Shown: positions 23,821 through 36,561, counted from the stretch's first letter. The stretch is DNA of 64,000 nt from Parastagonospora avenae f. sp. tritici 18332-5 (GCA_022559985.1 JAFJTR010000070.1:1-64000), one strand, 5' to 3'. Notes: generated by a model from the sequence alone, not told the origin. Numbers and translations: made by a program.

Positions 23821-23868
23821 GTTGGGGTCGGATTGCACGTTTCTCTTGCTTTGAGGTTTGCGGTCAAA

Positions 23869-25721
23869 ATGTATCAGATTGGGAACATATACGGAATCAC
23901 GGCAATTGTAAGTACTCTGCTTCAAGTTCAGTTTGAGATATGTGCTGATTCTTATAGGCTGTCGTCGGCGGTGGACTATTTGGCTTCGACATCTCGTCGA
24001 TGAGCGCTATGTGAGTCTACATATCGATATAGTGGTTTGACAAGACTGACAGATGATAGCCTGCCGACGCAACAATATCGATGCTACTTCAACCAAGGAC
24101 CCCGAGGTCCTCCATTCGGCCCTGAAGGTGAATCATGTTCCGGACCTGAAGCCTCCGTCCAAGGTGGAATCACCGCTGCCATGCCCGGCGGCTCTTTCGT
24201 TGGAGCTCTGGTCAGTGGCTACCTCACCGACAAGCTGGGTCGTCGTCGCGCCATTCAAATCGGGTGTGCTATCTGGATCATCGGGTCAATCATCTCTTGC
24301 GCGGCTCAGAACATCGGTATGCTGATCGCTGGCCGTTTCATCAATGGTTTCGCAGTTGGCATTTGCTCTGCTCAGGTCCCCGTCTATGTCTCTGAATTGG
24401 CGCCGCCGTCCAAGCGTGGTCGAGTGGTGGGCTCCCAGCAGTGGGCCATTACGTGGGGGATCCTGATCATGTACTACATATCCTATGGATGTGTATACAT
24501 GGATGGCGCAAAGGCTTTCCGTGTCCCATGGGCTCTGCAAATGATTCCCGCAATCTTCCTCGCCATTGGCATCGTGTTTCTACCTGAGTCGCCGCGATGG
24601 CTGGCGCGCCATGACCGCTGGGAAGAGACGCATGCTGTGCTTACTCTTGTTCACGGCAAAGGAGATCCGAACAGCCCCTTTGTTAAGCTGGAGATGGATG
24701 AGATTAAGCAGATGATCGAGTTTGAGCGCCAGAATGCGGATGTATCTGTCATGGAGCTGTTTAAGCCCCGCATGATCAACCGTCTGCACATTGGTATCTT
24801 CACTCAGATCTGGTAAGATACACCATCTCTGAAGTGATGAGAAAGGACTGCACTGACTTAGAATATAGGTCTCAGTTGACGGGTATGAACGTTATGATGT
24901 GTACGTCTATCTTCCTTCCACGCCTTTTCACATGATCTGACAGCCCATAGACTACATCACCTACGTCTTCGCCATGGCCGGACTATCTGGAGACATCAAC
25001 CTAATCGCCTCCTCCATCCAATACGTCATCAACGTTATCATGACCGTCCCCGCTCTCATTTACATGGATCGCTGGGGTCGCCGCCCCATGTTCGTCATCG
25101 GCGCCGTCCTCATGGCAATCTGGATGTTCGCCAACGCCGGACTCATGGCAACCTACGGCCACGCAGCACCCGAGGGCGGAGTGAACCACGTAGCAGAGCA
25201 AAGCTGGGAAATCTCCGGCGCACCCGCGCACGCCGTCATCGCCTGCACCTACCTCTTCGTCGCCAGCTACGCGCCAACCTGGGGCCCCGCCTCGTGGGTC
25301 TACCCACCCGAGATCTTCCCCCTGCGTCTACGCGGTAAGGCCGTTGCGCTCACGACCTCGTCTAACTGGTAAGCCGAATCGCACACATTGCCCATGTGAG
25401 CTCCCGCTAACTTGATGCAGGATCTTCAACTTCGCACTCTCGTACTTCGTCCCCCCAGCGTTCGTCAACATCCAATGGCGCGTGTACATAATCTTCGGCG
25501 TGTTCTGCACTGCCATGGCGATACATACGTTTTTCATGTTTCCGGAGACGGCGGGCAAGACGCTCGAGGATGTCGAGGAGATGTTCATGGAGGGCGTGCC
25601 GGCGTGGAAGACGAGGGTTGATTGGAGCAGTTCGAGGCGTGCGGAGCAGGGGAAGGTGGATGCGGAGAAGGCGAAGGGGTTGGAGCATAGTCCGGTTAGG
25701 GTAGAGGATGCTGAGGCTTAG
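23869..25721 (+). CDS. MFS sugar transporter
   Basis: Six exons (23869-23907, 23958-24010, 24060-24812, 24869-24900, 24951-25368, 25421-25721) give 531 aa. Sugar-porter signatures are clear: F-G-F-D in helix 1, D-K-L-G-R-R-R after helix 2, L-P-E-S-P-R-W-L after helix 6, D-R-W-G-R-R-P in the second half, and P-E-T-A-G-K-T-L-E after helix 12. Twelve membrane helices are expected. It would import a hexose or related sugar across the plasma membrane; the exact sugar is not predictable. The intron ending at 24950 is placed by the Y-Y-I-T-Y motif. The promoter has a TATA box and candidate CreA sites. The gene is convergent with the esterase. Confidence 0.92.
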
Positions 25722-25916
25722 ATGGGGATTCGCGGAATAGTTGAGTTTTGTTAGGGTGGGGTTATGTAGGTGGTTTTTAGGTATAGATTATCAGCCACTT
25801 GTTTATGAAAGCTGCCATAGTATGCGTTGCTCATCTTCGGATTCATTCCGTCCATTTCGTTGCTCGAGTTCGATACTCTGGGCAGGATCATGCTACTGAT
25901 CCCCACGCCCCTGGCC

Positions 25917-26898
25917 TCACCAGTCAAGGAAGTAGTCAATCCCATCAGCCAACGCATTTCCCCCCACAGCAGCATGATAACTAAATGGATACTCCCTCAA
26001 CTCCACATCCCTCACGCCCGCACTCCCCTCAACCTCCCCATACAACCTTGTACACAACTCCTCCATCTTCATGCCCGCGAGAAACGCCCTCCTCGCCTCA
26101 AACGCCTCCTCCGTCTCCGTCCTCCGTTTCTTCGCATGCTGCTCGAGTTTCCCATAGCTAATCTGCAGCGCGGGCTTTGTCGTCTTGTTACTTTCGATTT
26201 CGTTGTACAAAGGACTGTGAGGGCTGAAGAAATACTCGTTATTCCAAATAAGATACGGCGACGCGCTCATGTACACATCGAACATGTCCGGGCGGGTGAA
26301 GAGCGCATACAGCACAAACAGCCCGCTAAAAGAATGCCCGTACAGCGCATCGCGCCTAAACTTCGTATGAGGAAAATACTCATGAATCCAGGGCCGGAGC
26401 GAGGCGTCGATGAAATCGAGGAAGGCGGAACCGCCGGAGGGCACGTTGGGCGCGTCTTGTTGCGGCGGACACGTGGCGCAGACGGGCATTTGGTAGTCAT
26501 AATACCTTGCATCCGAATAGGGTGAATCGGGCTGGAGAGTGGGGTAGCCGATGGTGACGACGATGGTGTCGGGTTGTGCGAAGTCGACTGGGCGGCGTTT
26601 GCGGAGGGCTTCGGTGGCAGTGTGGGCGAGGGCGTTGCCGTCGAGGATGTAGCTGTGCAGAACGTCAAGGGATGTTTGCGTGGGAAGAGATGGGCAGGAG
26701 AGATGAGGTGGCGCACAGGGTTTCGACTGTGCTGTCGACGGATGTGGATGTCCAGTTCAAGGGCCAGGAGACTTGTACTTGGTACTCCCAGGTCCCGTTT
26801 GTTATGTTCCAGTATGCGATGTTGGGAAGGACGGTGGGTGGGAAAGCTTCAACGAGAGGGTGGAACGACCAAGTGCCTGGTAAAGATAGGTTTGACAT
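25917..26898 (-). CDS. BesA/IroE-like alpha/beta-hydrolase (esterase)
   Basis: Exons 26898-26717 and 26652-25917 give 305 aa. The fold is that of the esterase D family: Y-I-L-D-G-N-A in the first strand and loop, the nucleophile elbow G-H-S-F-S-G (about residue 170), S-A-S-P-Y-L-I-W-N after it, and a His near S-Y-H-A-A near the end. Similar fungal proteins hydrolyse siderophore or other esters; the substrate here is unknown. No siderophore gene is nearby, so that reading is weak. The 64-nt intron uses a GTGCGC donor. An alternative in-frame ATG at 26943 would add 15 residues. Confidence 0.8.
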
Positions 26899-27341
26899 GG
26901 TGTATTGTGGGTGAGGATTTAGTGATTGTTTGCAAAAGCGCATCCGACGATGTACTTTGTAGGATTTTATGGACTTTGCATTTACTAGCGCGCTCCTTCA
27001 AAATGTCAGTTGGCCAATGTGCTCATTGCATTTAATCTCGAAAAGCGGTGACGGATGACAGATGTGCGGGGTTGTCCAAGCAGGGAAATTCGCTAAGGTT
27101 GGATTAATCCTTGATGCTGTAACATGAATCTCAAACAGGTCTAGAAGTCAGAAACAATAGTCTGACTAGGACTATGAACAATTCATTTCCCCTCAAGATT
27201 GATGGGGATGCGAGTTGAAGAACATCTTACCGATGTACCCGGCTTGCTCTGTGGTGAGGGAGGACTTTTGGATATGCACATCACATATACAACGTCTTTG
27301 TACTATTACTCGCGACTATCCAACTACAATTCTCTGCCTTA
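26899..27341. other. Intergenic, no gene recognised
   Basis: 443 bp between the esterase start and the oxysterol-binding protein stop; esterase promoter and 3' flank. Nothing else supported. Confidence 0.4.
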
Positions 27342-30300
27342 CTAGAAGATATCTTCCAACCCAGCATCCTTCCACGTCGTCTCGCCCTTTGCAACCTTGT
27401 CCCTGATTTGCCAGTACTCATGGTTGAAAACCCAGTACTCTTCTCCAGTGATCTCGCACCTCCCCTTGGAGAACCACCTGGGCTCAAAGTGCTCGCCCTT
27501 CGCTTCTCTCTCGCGTCTTGTCGCTCTCTGCTTCTCTTCCACGCGATTCTTCTCGGTGGCTGCGAAATCGTATGCGCCATCTTCCATGGCGCGCTGATCT
27601 GGTCTTAGTCTCGTGTCTGTTGGTGCGACGACTGGTCGTAGAGCGTCAGGAATGTCGTTCAAAGTGACAACAAAGGGCGTAAGGTTGAATGGTATGCCGG
27701 TGGGACGTTCGTGTGCTTGCCAAACGAGGAAAGCCTTGTTCTCGTCGTGCTTGCTCTTGCTACCACCCTTTTCGATTTCGGCATCTTCGAAACCTGGAGT
27801 GAAGCGTGCATAGATTTTGTCATTCCATCGACCTCCCAGCGACCATCGGACGCGACCCTCCGCATCGAGAACCTTTCCAACAACCTGGTAGGCGGACGAT
27901 GCTTTCCAGCCACGTGGCTTGAACTCGACTTGACAGACTTCGCCGGTGGTATGGTTGCGGATTTCCATGATTCCGTAGTTATCGACGACCGGGTTGCCAG
28001 TGATGATGCCAATGACGGAGGATGTAACTTTCTTCCAGGTGTACATCTCTTCCTTGCCACCGGTTGCGGTCGGTCGGAGGCGTAGGAACCATGTTCCCAG
28101 TGGGTTGATGTCAAAAGACTTGCCGTAGAACTTGGACTTCACCGCGGACTCGCCCTGCAGTGCGTTAGTAGCAATCCAAAATAATGAATTTTCAATACTT
28201 ACATAATAATCCCACTTCTTTGATTCCGCGTAGGCCGCGCCAACCGGTGGGTGATGGCTGACCTGCTCAATAAAGAACCGGTAGCCCTTGTCAGGTCGGG
28301 CATACTCATATGTCTCAGCCAAAAGAGGATTGAAAGGCTTAGCCACTCGTCCAATGGTCGATGCATACTCGGATGCAGCGAAGGCAGCAACATACAGCAG
28401 TCGCTCGGTAGAATCGGCACGGTCTGCAGCAGTGTCAAGGAGATCGGTGTACTCCATGTCTTCTGCGACTCGCTGAAGCAGCGATGTTGGTTCGTTGAAA
28501 GACACAGGCAAAGTCATCTTGGTCATGTCCTTTCCGATCATAGACTTGAGGATGCCCTGGAAGAAAGTTAGAACTTGTTGTCTGATGCAAGTGAGAATGT
28601 ACGCATACCCAGAGAGAAATCTTAGGCCTGTCATCGGCGTCCATGGCAAGTCTTTTGCGAGGTCCATCTTCGTATCCCTTGAAGCCGGTCGCAATCGCAG
28701 CATGTTTCTCCTCAAATATGTCGCCGCCAGATGCAGGTGCTCCAGATTCTTTTGCGTCTGTAGGCTCCCGGGGAAGTTCCACGACTTCAACTTCGCCGGC
28801 ACCTACGGCATCGAAGAACTCTTCATCGTCTTCAGATTCCGAGTCCGACATATCCGCGGCGATGTCTGCAATGGTAGCCTTTCTCTTGATGGAGCGTTTA
28901 GGATAGCTTGCACTTCGCGAAAGTTCCTGCTCCTGCTTCGGGTCCTCGGCCGCTTCAACAAAGTCGTCATCGTCATCATTGACAGCGGGTCCGGGGCCCG
29001 CGTCCGGGTGCTCGTAATCTTCCAGAGCCTCACGCAACGCGCGCTTCGTCTTGCGCCGCTTCTCCTCAGACTCGCCTATTCTGTTCTCCAGCTCTTCCTG
29101 CTCTTTGGCGACTTTAGCCATACTTTCCTCCCACATGCGGCGGACATTGGCTTCGCGATCTAAGCGATACTGCCAGTATGCGTCACGATCTCTCGAAATT
29201 CGCAACAAATCACCGATCAGCCCCTTGAGATTTCCAATAGCCGAATCGTAAGATGCGAGTGCTTGCAGCATGGTTGGATCTGCGATTTGCAGGGTGGGAT
29301 TCCTCGACTTCTCTGATTGTAAAGCTGCAGAAACAGAAGTAAGGAGCTCCAATTGGAGCTTCGCGGATTGGGCTGTGATGTTGAACGCATCTTTGCTCTG
29401 TGGTTTGATGTCGTGACCGCTGTCATTGTCATCATAGTCATCGTCATCGTCCATGTCATCAGCGACTGTAGTCGCACCGAAATGGCTGGCAACTCTGCTG
29501 ATGTCTTGTCCAGGGACACTAGGCTCGTAGGCACTCGCGCCTTCTTCACCAACGCTGACTGCGGTGCGGGAAGACGTGTCCTGGGGCATCAGAGGAACGC
29601 CGAGCGATGATGCTGCTGGTGAAAAGTCAGTAGATACATAAACCAGTGCTGGGCACACTCACGGGCCAGGTTCTTCGAGGCAGTCATTCGCGAGCTGGTG
29701 ACGCTTGCGCTATCGCCGCCGCTTGTTAATTGTTCAATCTTTGCCTGTTTCAGCATTTCTTGATCTTGGTTCGCGCGCTTCTCCTCTTCGCGCGCCTCGT
29801 CTTTGGCCCATTGAATGGAGTTGTTCAAAGCCCAGTACCACCGCTTGGCCTCGACCTGGTGGTTAGCCTTGAGATGGTATTTGACAGAGGATCTGCCCTG
29901 GATTTCGAAGCGCTGCTTGTCCTGAGGGTCCATGTAGAGCTTGGCGATGCGCATATTGATCGCACCTCGACATGCTGATCCAATATCGTCTGCCAGAGTT
30001 AGCCTGCATACGGAATGGACATGGGTCAGACATACCCTGATGTTTGTAGTAGCTCAGCACACCGTCCTCGAGCACAAACCATCGCAACTTGTAACCGCTT
30101 GTGTAATTGGTCCACTTCTTAAGGTAACCCTTCATCTCGCGCGACTCTTTCACGCCCATGCCACTGTCGCTGGCTGCTGCACCAGGCGCGCTGCCGGCCA
30201 GTATCGTTTTCTCCTGTATACCTCGCTGTGCAGCTGCGGCTGCTGGTGATCGCTTGAGAATGGCGCGCGTGCGGTCGTCCTTGGTGTAGTCTTGGGGAAG

Positions 30301-31367
30301 CTTGCCTTTCCTGTCGCGCCGGAAGGGATCCGCACCGTTGAGCAATAGTAGCTGTGCTAGCTTCACGTCCTTTTTCTTCGCAGCTTCGTGCAATAGCGTG
30401 CCACCGGCGTCGACTACTACCGGATCGGTTGCCAGCTCTCCGCCATTAACGTCAAGCGTACTCTTGATCCGCCCGTCTTGCAAAATCTGCTCCAGTGTTG
30501 TCATGTCACCTGTAGTCACTAGCTGCTGTATCTTCTTCACGTTAATGTCGATGAAAATCGACCGCGCCAGCTGCAGCTGCTGGAAAATGTCTGGTGTACG
30601 AGCGAGGTCTAGTGGCGTCTGACCGTTATAGTTGATGATGGAGTCATTGATGCCGGGCTGCTCGAGGAGCATGCGGACTACGGGTGCACGGCCTAGGGTG
30701 GCTGCCAGGTGGAGGGGCGTATTTCCGTCACGGTCGCGGCCGTTGATATCGATGGGCGAGTCTGCATTCGCGGTTGCGTTGGACAGCACAAATTCGATTA
30801 CGGGCATCTCGGCGCATTGTATAGCCAGGTGCAATATGGACGTCCCCTCGGTGCGGGCACTGGGCAACGACAGTGACGACCTGTCTTCCTCGCTGTCTGA
30901 CGGTGCCGACTGCTCCCTGATGGCCTTGGCGATGGCCGTTGTGTCTCCGTTGCGCAGCGACTCGAAGACGCGGAACAGCTTTACTGACTGCTCTATCGAT
31001 GAGGCTTTTGCAGTGCTCGGCGAGGTCGGTGACGGCTGGAAGTTCGGGGACGAGGGGCTCAGGCCGTCTGCAGTGTTGACGTTGGACATGCTGGCAGAGA
31101 GGTGCGGGCGGTGTTTCTTGGAGAGACTGCGCTGGTGGCCAGGCAGATGCTGTGACGAGGCGCCCAGGTGCGAGCCGGCAGCCGACGAGCCTGGTGGGGA
31201 GGAGTCGCTCATGTCGGTATTGGTGACGTCGTTCTTGGAAGACACACGGCCAAGCATGTGCTTGACCTTTTGCGACTTTGACCGCTTGTGGCTGCTGGGG
31301 GTCAGTACTGCGTCGAATTGCGGCTGCCCTGTCGTGACACAACAGGGTGCACTTACCTGGCTTCCAT
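27342..31367 (-). CDS. Oxysterol-binding protein, ankyrin-PH-ORD (Osh1-type)
   Basis: Six exons (31367-31357, 31294-30036, 29989-29663, 29615-28609, 28556-28203, 28154-27342) encode 1256 aa; exon 1 is only 11 nt. In order: Ser-rich N-terminus, ankyrin repeats (about 140-370, with D-G-N-T-P-L-H-L-A and G-T-L-L-H-E-A-A), a PH domain (about 408-510) split by an intron, a coiled stretch, an acidic tract followed by E-F-F-D-A-V (FFAT-like), and the ORD at the C-terminus. The ORD signature I-S-L-W-G-I-L-K is rebuilt across the exon 4/5 junction, and E-Q-V-S-H-H-P-P is intact. Such proteins exchange sterol and PI4P at ER contact sites. All hallmark residues are present. Confidence 0.95.
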
Positions 31368-31876
31368 GTTGCACGATGGCCAGTCTGGAAAATGCGGGGG
31401 GGTATGGTGGGGAGGGGCGTGAATGCCAGGGGCGGCAGCGGACGACCGTCGAGTATTGTCTGGAAACGATGGGATATGCTCTGCGAGCGGCGTGACGTAC
31501 TTTTGTAGCAACCCGCCCTCGAGCAGCCAACAGCGGGGCCTTCTCGACGTGCTTCGTCGGAGGCGTCTTTTGCAGCTCGGCAGCCAATCACGCCTCACGC
31601 TCCGCCGAACCGCTATCGTGCGCTGCACCAGGGCTACTACACAACCATACTAGGCGCAGGCTGTCAAGGCTCGAGATGGGCCGGATGCAGCGCCGCAAGG
31701 CAGTGCTTGCCAATGTAGTGGAGCAAGTCTGGCAGAACAATCTGCCCAGGCACCCAGGGTCTACGGTATTACGGGCGCTTCGCAAATTCCGCGTGCATCT
31801 TGCTTGCGTATGCTGTGATGACATATTTAATACATAGCTTACATACGATTACTAGTCTATCCTACTCTGCGTCAAA
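31368..31876. other. Intergenic, no gene recognised
   Basis: 509 bp between the Osh1-type gene start and the ATP12 stop. It carries the promoter of the Osh1-type gene; the open frames running through it lack support. Confidence 0.4.
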
Positions 31877-33024
31877 CTACGACGCGTCGCCAGTCACTAG
31901 AAGAATAGCGCTCCCCAGTTGTCTCCGGAGATCTTCCTTCTCGACGTCGTGCGTGTCCTCAACCTCGCCCCACTGGCCCGTCTGCCAGCGGACCTCGAGG
32001 CTCGCTGCTTCGGCCGCTTCCTCGATGCCGAAGCGGGCCGCGTTGGCCGGCTTCCGCGATTGCGCAAACGCTTCGCCCCATTCGTAGATCAGTCGCACGC
32101 TCACGAGCAGACTCTTGGATGCCAGTACCGCACGCTCCAGGCCCGCAAGCTCAAAGGGAGGGAGACCAGCCAGCCAGCCGCGTATTACTTGCCGCGTCAT
32201 CGCCGGCTGTTCCACGGGCATGATGCTGTCGGGCTCGAGGATGGGCTTGATCTCGACGCCGGGCCAGATGTGGGTGGTGAGGTGGGCGATGATGGGCGTG
32301 GCCATCTCCTGCTGGAGCTCGCGCAGTGTCTTTCCATTGCGTCTGTGGTCGTTCATGACATCCTCGGGCGCCCAGCATAGCAGCGTGTCCGTGGCGAGGT
32401 AGCGCATGAGCAGATTGAGGACTTCGTTCCTGACATGCTCTTTCCCCTGGGCGTCGGCTTGCTCAATGTCGAGGGCGCGGTTGGCGAGCGAGGTCATGGG
32501 TATGTAGTGCGTCCTGAGGGCCTGCTGTGCGCTCAGCAGGAGGTCCCACTCGAGGGCAATGGCCGTGGCGAGCTGGTGCTTCGAGGCGGGGACGGTGAGG
32601 ATGTCCTTGGTGGGGGTTCGGACGGGTCTGCTGTCGAGGAAGATCTGCAGCCCCTCTGTCTGCTGTCAGCACTGCAGCATAGAAGACGGCGCCTGCTTCA
32701 CGCACCATCCGTCTCCTTCACGACGCTGTCCTTCCAGAAGCGCTTCTTGAGCAGGCCCTTGGGCTTGTTGGAGGGCACCGACTCGGTGCGGACCTCCTGC
32801 GCCTGCTTCACCATCTCTGCCTGGCGCTTCTTCCTCGCCACCCGCTCCAATGGGTCTGACGGGTGCGGCGTGGGTTTCGCTGGGGGCGGGCCTGGCACCG
32901 AAGCGTGCGGCAGCGGCGTGGCATGGCGGGCCGCGGACGTGTGTAGGCATTGATAGAGCGGGCGGTATGCTCTGCGCGGTGCTGCCAGTCGCAGCGTCGC
33001 CAGTGCGGGGCGAAGCGTCTCCAT
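31877..33024 (-). CDS. ATP12: ATP12 chaperone, mitochondrial F1-ATPase assembly
   Basis: Exons 33024-32706 and 32655-31877 give 365 aa. The Arg/Ala/Leu-rich N-terminus without acidic residues is a mitochondrial presequence. The mature part has ATP12-family motifs: R-F-W-K-D at its start, L-D-S-R-P-V-R-T-P, A-L-E-W-D, M-T-S-L-A-N-R-A-L-D, D-T-L-L-C-W and the C-terminal W-G. ATP12 binds the alpha subunit in the matrix and prevents its aggregation before F1 assembly. The 50-nt intron falls inside the K-D-x-L-D-S-R-P region. It is divergent from a Zn2Cys6 regulator across 387 bp. Confidence 0.93.
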
Positions 33025-33411
33025 GGTGTGGTGTGGTGTGGTATCTATATGGCGTAGTGGCAGGTGAAGGTTGAAAAAGTCGCGGGAGCCGATCGCACAC
33101 ATGACTCGCGGGCCACTCCGCAGCGTCCAGCAATCAGATGCAAGAAGCGCCGATTGCAGCATGACGCCGGCTGCTTCCTTCCTGGCTGACTCTGTTCCCG
33201 AACATGTCGCTGGACCTTCTCCACATGTCCCTGCCCGCTGCTCTGGTTCTTCCCCACACTCGCGTCTGGCCCTCAGGATTGACGTGAAGCTCGCCGCCTA
33301 ACCACTCTACCCCGCTTGCGCCTGCACTTCCCCTGCACCCGCTCCCGCTCGATCGAGGCGTTCCATGTGGGCGTCCTTCTCTTGCGAGTCCTGTCCATCC
33401 GAGCCCTTTTC
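33025..33411. promoter_or_regulatory. Bidirectional promoter, ATP12 and Zn2Cys6 regulator
   Basis: 387 bp between divergent start codons, GC-rich; no specific operator recognised. Confidence 0.45.
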
Positions 33412-36400
33412 ATGAATCAACCTGCGCCCGCGGCCTCTGCGAATGCTGCTGCTGCTGCTCCTCAGCCCAAGCCCATTCGCTTTGTCAACAACCATGACGG
33501 GCCCTACGCGAAACGACGCCGCATCAACAGCGCCTGCCTGACGTGCAGGCGCAAGAAGACGCGCTGCTCGGGTGAGTTGGCCGCGTGCCTGCCCGCGACG
33601 TGCAAAACGTTGGCTGACACAGTCCAGGCGAACGGCCCGTGTGCTCGACATGCGTGAACAACAAGCACGAATGCGCCGGCTATGGCGAAGACAGCAATGC
33701 CGCCCACGATGCAAAAGAGAAAGAGAGCAAAAAGGCCGCGCGGAGGGAGAGCAATGCGTCGCAGCGCAAGGCCGAACAGCCAATTGACCCGCAACTCACG
33801 CGCCCATCACTGCAGCAAGCCATATCCACCGCATCACAACGTTCCGATTCAGCGAGCAGCCACATACTGAAGCGCGAAGACGATGGCCCAGGCGGCGTCC
33901 TCAGCCTCAGCACGCGGAACAGGATGCCGTACTTCCGCTACTTTGGGCCGACCGCCATCATGCCTGGCTTCAAGCAGATGGTAGTCAAAGTCCGCGGGAA
34001 GCAGCATGGCAGCGGTCAGACAGCTTCGGATCGTGAGCACACCCACTTTACCCATCAAGGGCTTCGCTAACCTCATAGAACATGCAGTTGCGTCTTCGCC
34101 AGCACAACTGCCTCTAGAGTCTCCACCGCTTCCGGAACCGCGTACACCACTCGAGATCCCAGTCTACGATGCCTCTTCCATGTCGCCTAGCCCTCTTATC
34201 ACCCATCTGTGCAAGCTCTTCTTCGTCCATCTTGGTTGCTCTTTTCCCTTCCTCCAGCGCGAGCGCTTCATGCGCGACCTGGAAGAGAAGCAAGTCGACG
34301 CGATTCTGGTAGATGCTGTTTGCGCACTTGCGGCTCGCTTCTCTACACATCCAATGTTGACAGGCAATGGAGAAAACCAGAAGCCCATCGAGAACGAAAG
34401 TGCCCGAATACAGCCTCCTGAATATGGCCAAGCATTTGCCCAACGTGCAAAGTCGGCGATTCCAGATGCATTCCCATGTCCAAGCGTTGCCGTCGTGCAA
34501 GCCGCATTGCTTCTAGCGTACGACGAGTTTGGTGCCAGTCGAGACAGTGGCTTGTGGATGTACCTGGGCATTGCGATTCGAATGGCTCAAGATCTGGGCA
34601 TGCAAACTCTACAAGGCTTAAAGTACGAAGGCTTGAATGGGCCCAATCCGAAATCTGTCAAACCGGATGCTGAAAAGCAGAGGGTCCCTGCATCTTGCGA
34701 CTCGTCTTCACGGCGTGAGCAGGGCAGTGACATAGAGGAGCAAGAGCAGAGAGCTGCAGAGCGCGAACGACTGGACACGTTTTGGTCTGTCTTTTTTCTT
34801 GATCGAGTCATCTCATCTGGCACTGGACGGCCCGTCACCTTGCGTGATCGAGACATTGAGATATCTTTCCCATCCATGGACGAGCTAGATCCTGCTTCGG
34901 GATGGCCGTTACCGTTTCCTGCCTTGATTCGCATTATTCACTTGTACGGACGGGTGACTGATCTCATCAACAGAATCCGAGACACCACTGATATCTCTGA
35001 TGATCTGCAAAAGCAGCTCGCATCGCTCGAAGACCGTCTCACATTGATTTATCAGAATCTTTCACCAAGGCTCCACTTCAATGCGGTCAACTTCCAGCAA
35101 TACGTCAAATACAACCAGGGGACCAACTTTCTCCTCTTGCATTGCTGGTTCCATGTCCTCATCGTCTTGCTGCATCAGCCAACGCTGCTCAAGCCTTTTG
35201 AGGGCTCGCCGCAGTCTCTCTCGACAAACAGCAGGGAGCTTTCCATGTCATCAGCGAAAACAATTGCCGATATTCTTGCATTCACAGAGCTCATAGATGC
35301 CAAGACGGGCATGGGCAATCCCTTCACCAGGTATGTGTACGTCAAACCAAGCCGCACAACTTAGTTAACATGATACAGTCAACCCATATACATTGCCGCT
35401 TGCGCTTTTCTAAACGAGACGGCAATCCATTCGGCTTCGTCGCAACCACACTCACGGCCATCAACCCCCGGCTCTAAGGGAGAGGAGACAAAGGAACCTA
35501 CAAATGGCCGTGCTATGGACCGTGAGCAGAAGCAGGCTGCCAAGCATACTCTGCTGGCATCAGCCGCAAACCAGAATTACCAGCGTTGCTACCGCGCATT
35601 GAAAGCACTTGAGACGTACTGGGCTGGCGTAAAGTACATAATGACTGTGCTGGACCAAAAGGCGAAGGGCGTGACGGACCCAATTTTGTATACAAGAGAG
35701 GAGATGGAAAGTGCCTTGGAAGCGCCTCGACCGGAGCCTTCATTTACGAGCCCTGGCTGGCGGAGAAAGCTTAGCTGGGGAACATATTTGACAGCTCAAA
35801 GTCCCAATGATGATGTGACCAAGATTTTCAGGAAGGGTGCAAGAACGCCGACGATACCGGGGTCTCCGATGGTGCATCCTAGTCAAGGTAAACTCTCAAT
35901 GTTGTTGGATTGTCCAGCACGAAGCTAACATCCCATAGCAATAGGATGGTCTTTAACCGGTACCATGAACTCACCCTCAACCAATGTCGCGGTCATGTAC
36001 AGCTCAGAAAACAGCAATCCTCGAGATGGAAAACCTGCATCTACGAAACAGCCGCCGCCCCCAGCAAGCTCACAGCCATCAATTGCTTCACTCATCTCGG
36101 AACCCCCGGCCAAGTTTGAACCTGCGCAACAGCCTCTCCAGTCGCCGTCCATGGCGCAATTCAACCACTCATCCATGCCACCACCACCCGCATTTACCAA
36201 CACAATGCCCACTCCCGACCCCGTCCTCGTTTCCGATGCCGATCTCTTGTTGAACCTTCACTCTCCATTCTCGACTGCATCACCGCGCGCATCGGCGGTA
36301 CAGAGTCAAACATCCTTCGCACGGGCATCTTCGCAACAAACGCATCCAAACCAGACAGACTTCTCACCTACATTTGGCACGTACCCCACGCCGTCGGACA

Positions 36401-36561
36401 ACACGTTTGGTGACATGGTCATCGACACTCAGGATGTGGACATGTCTCTGCTTGGTGCAGATATGATGCCCTGGGATTTGGAGTATCTACCACACGACAT
36501 GCTATACTTTGGCGAAAATAATTACGGAAACACGGGCATGGGAGAAGAAGGGCAGGAGTAA
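33412..36561 (+). CDS. Zn2Cys6 fungal-specific transcription factor
   Basis: Five exons (33412-33571, 33628-34032, 34088-35330, 35379-35887, 35939-36561) encode 979 aa. The Zn2Cys6 cluster spans about residues 43-70 and is split by intron 1 after its third Cys; spacing C-x2-C-x6-C-x6-C-x2-C-x6-C is regained after splicing. A fungal-specific regulatory domain follows (about 215-560), with L-W-M-Y-L-G-I-A-I-R-M-A-Q-D-L-G as its best segment and R-V-I-S-S-G-T-G-R-P later. The tail is Pro/Ser/Gln-rich and ends in an acidic, aromatic stretch suited to activation. A short Ala run sits near the N-terminus. Targets are unknown. Confidence 0.92.

Larger units (their letters stand above)
22340..23868. 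other. 1.5-kb intergenic region, promoter of the sugar transporter
   Basis: No gene recognised; short frames near 22.6-23.0 kb and 23.0-23.7 kb lack domains. A (CT)7 tract lies at 22447-22460. The last 600 bp hold a CRE palindrome, three SYGGRG sites and a TATA box, listed separately. Confidence 0.5.

Noticed and set aside
25917..26898. Siderophore gene cluster suggested by the BesA-like esterase
   Set aside because: No NRPS, ornithine monooxygenase or siderophore transporter in the window; the neighbour transporter has sugar-porter motifs.
30632..31495. 287-codon plus-strand frame antisense to the Osh1-type gene
   Set aside because: Shadow of strongly biased codons in the ankyrin region; no domain.
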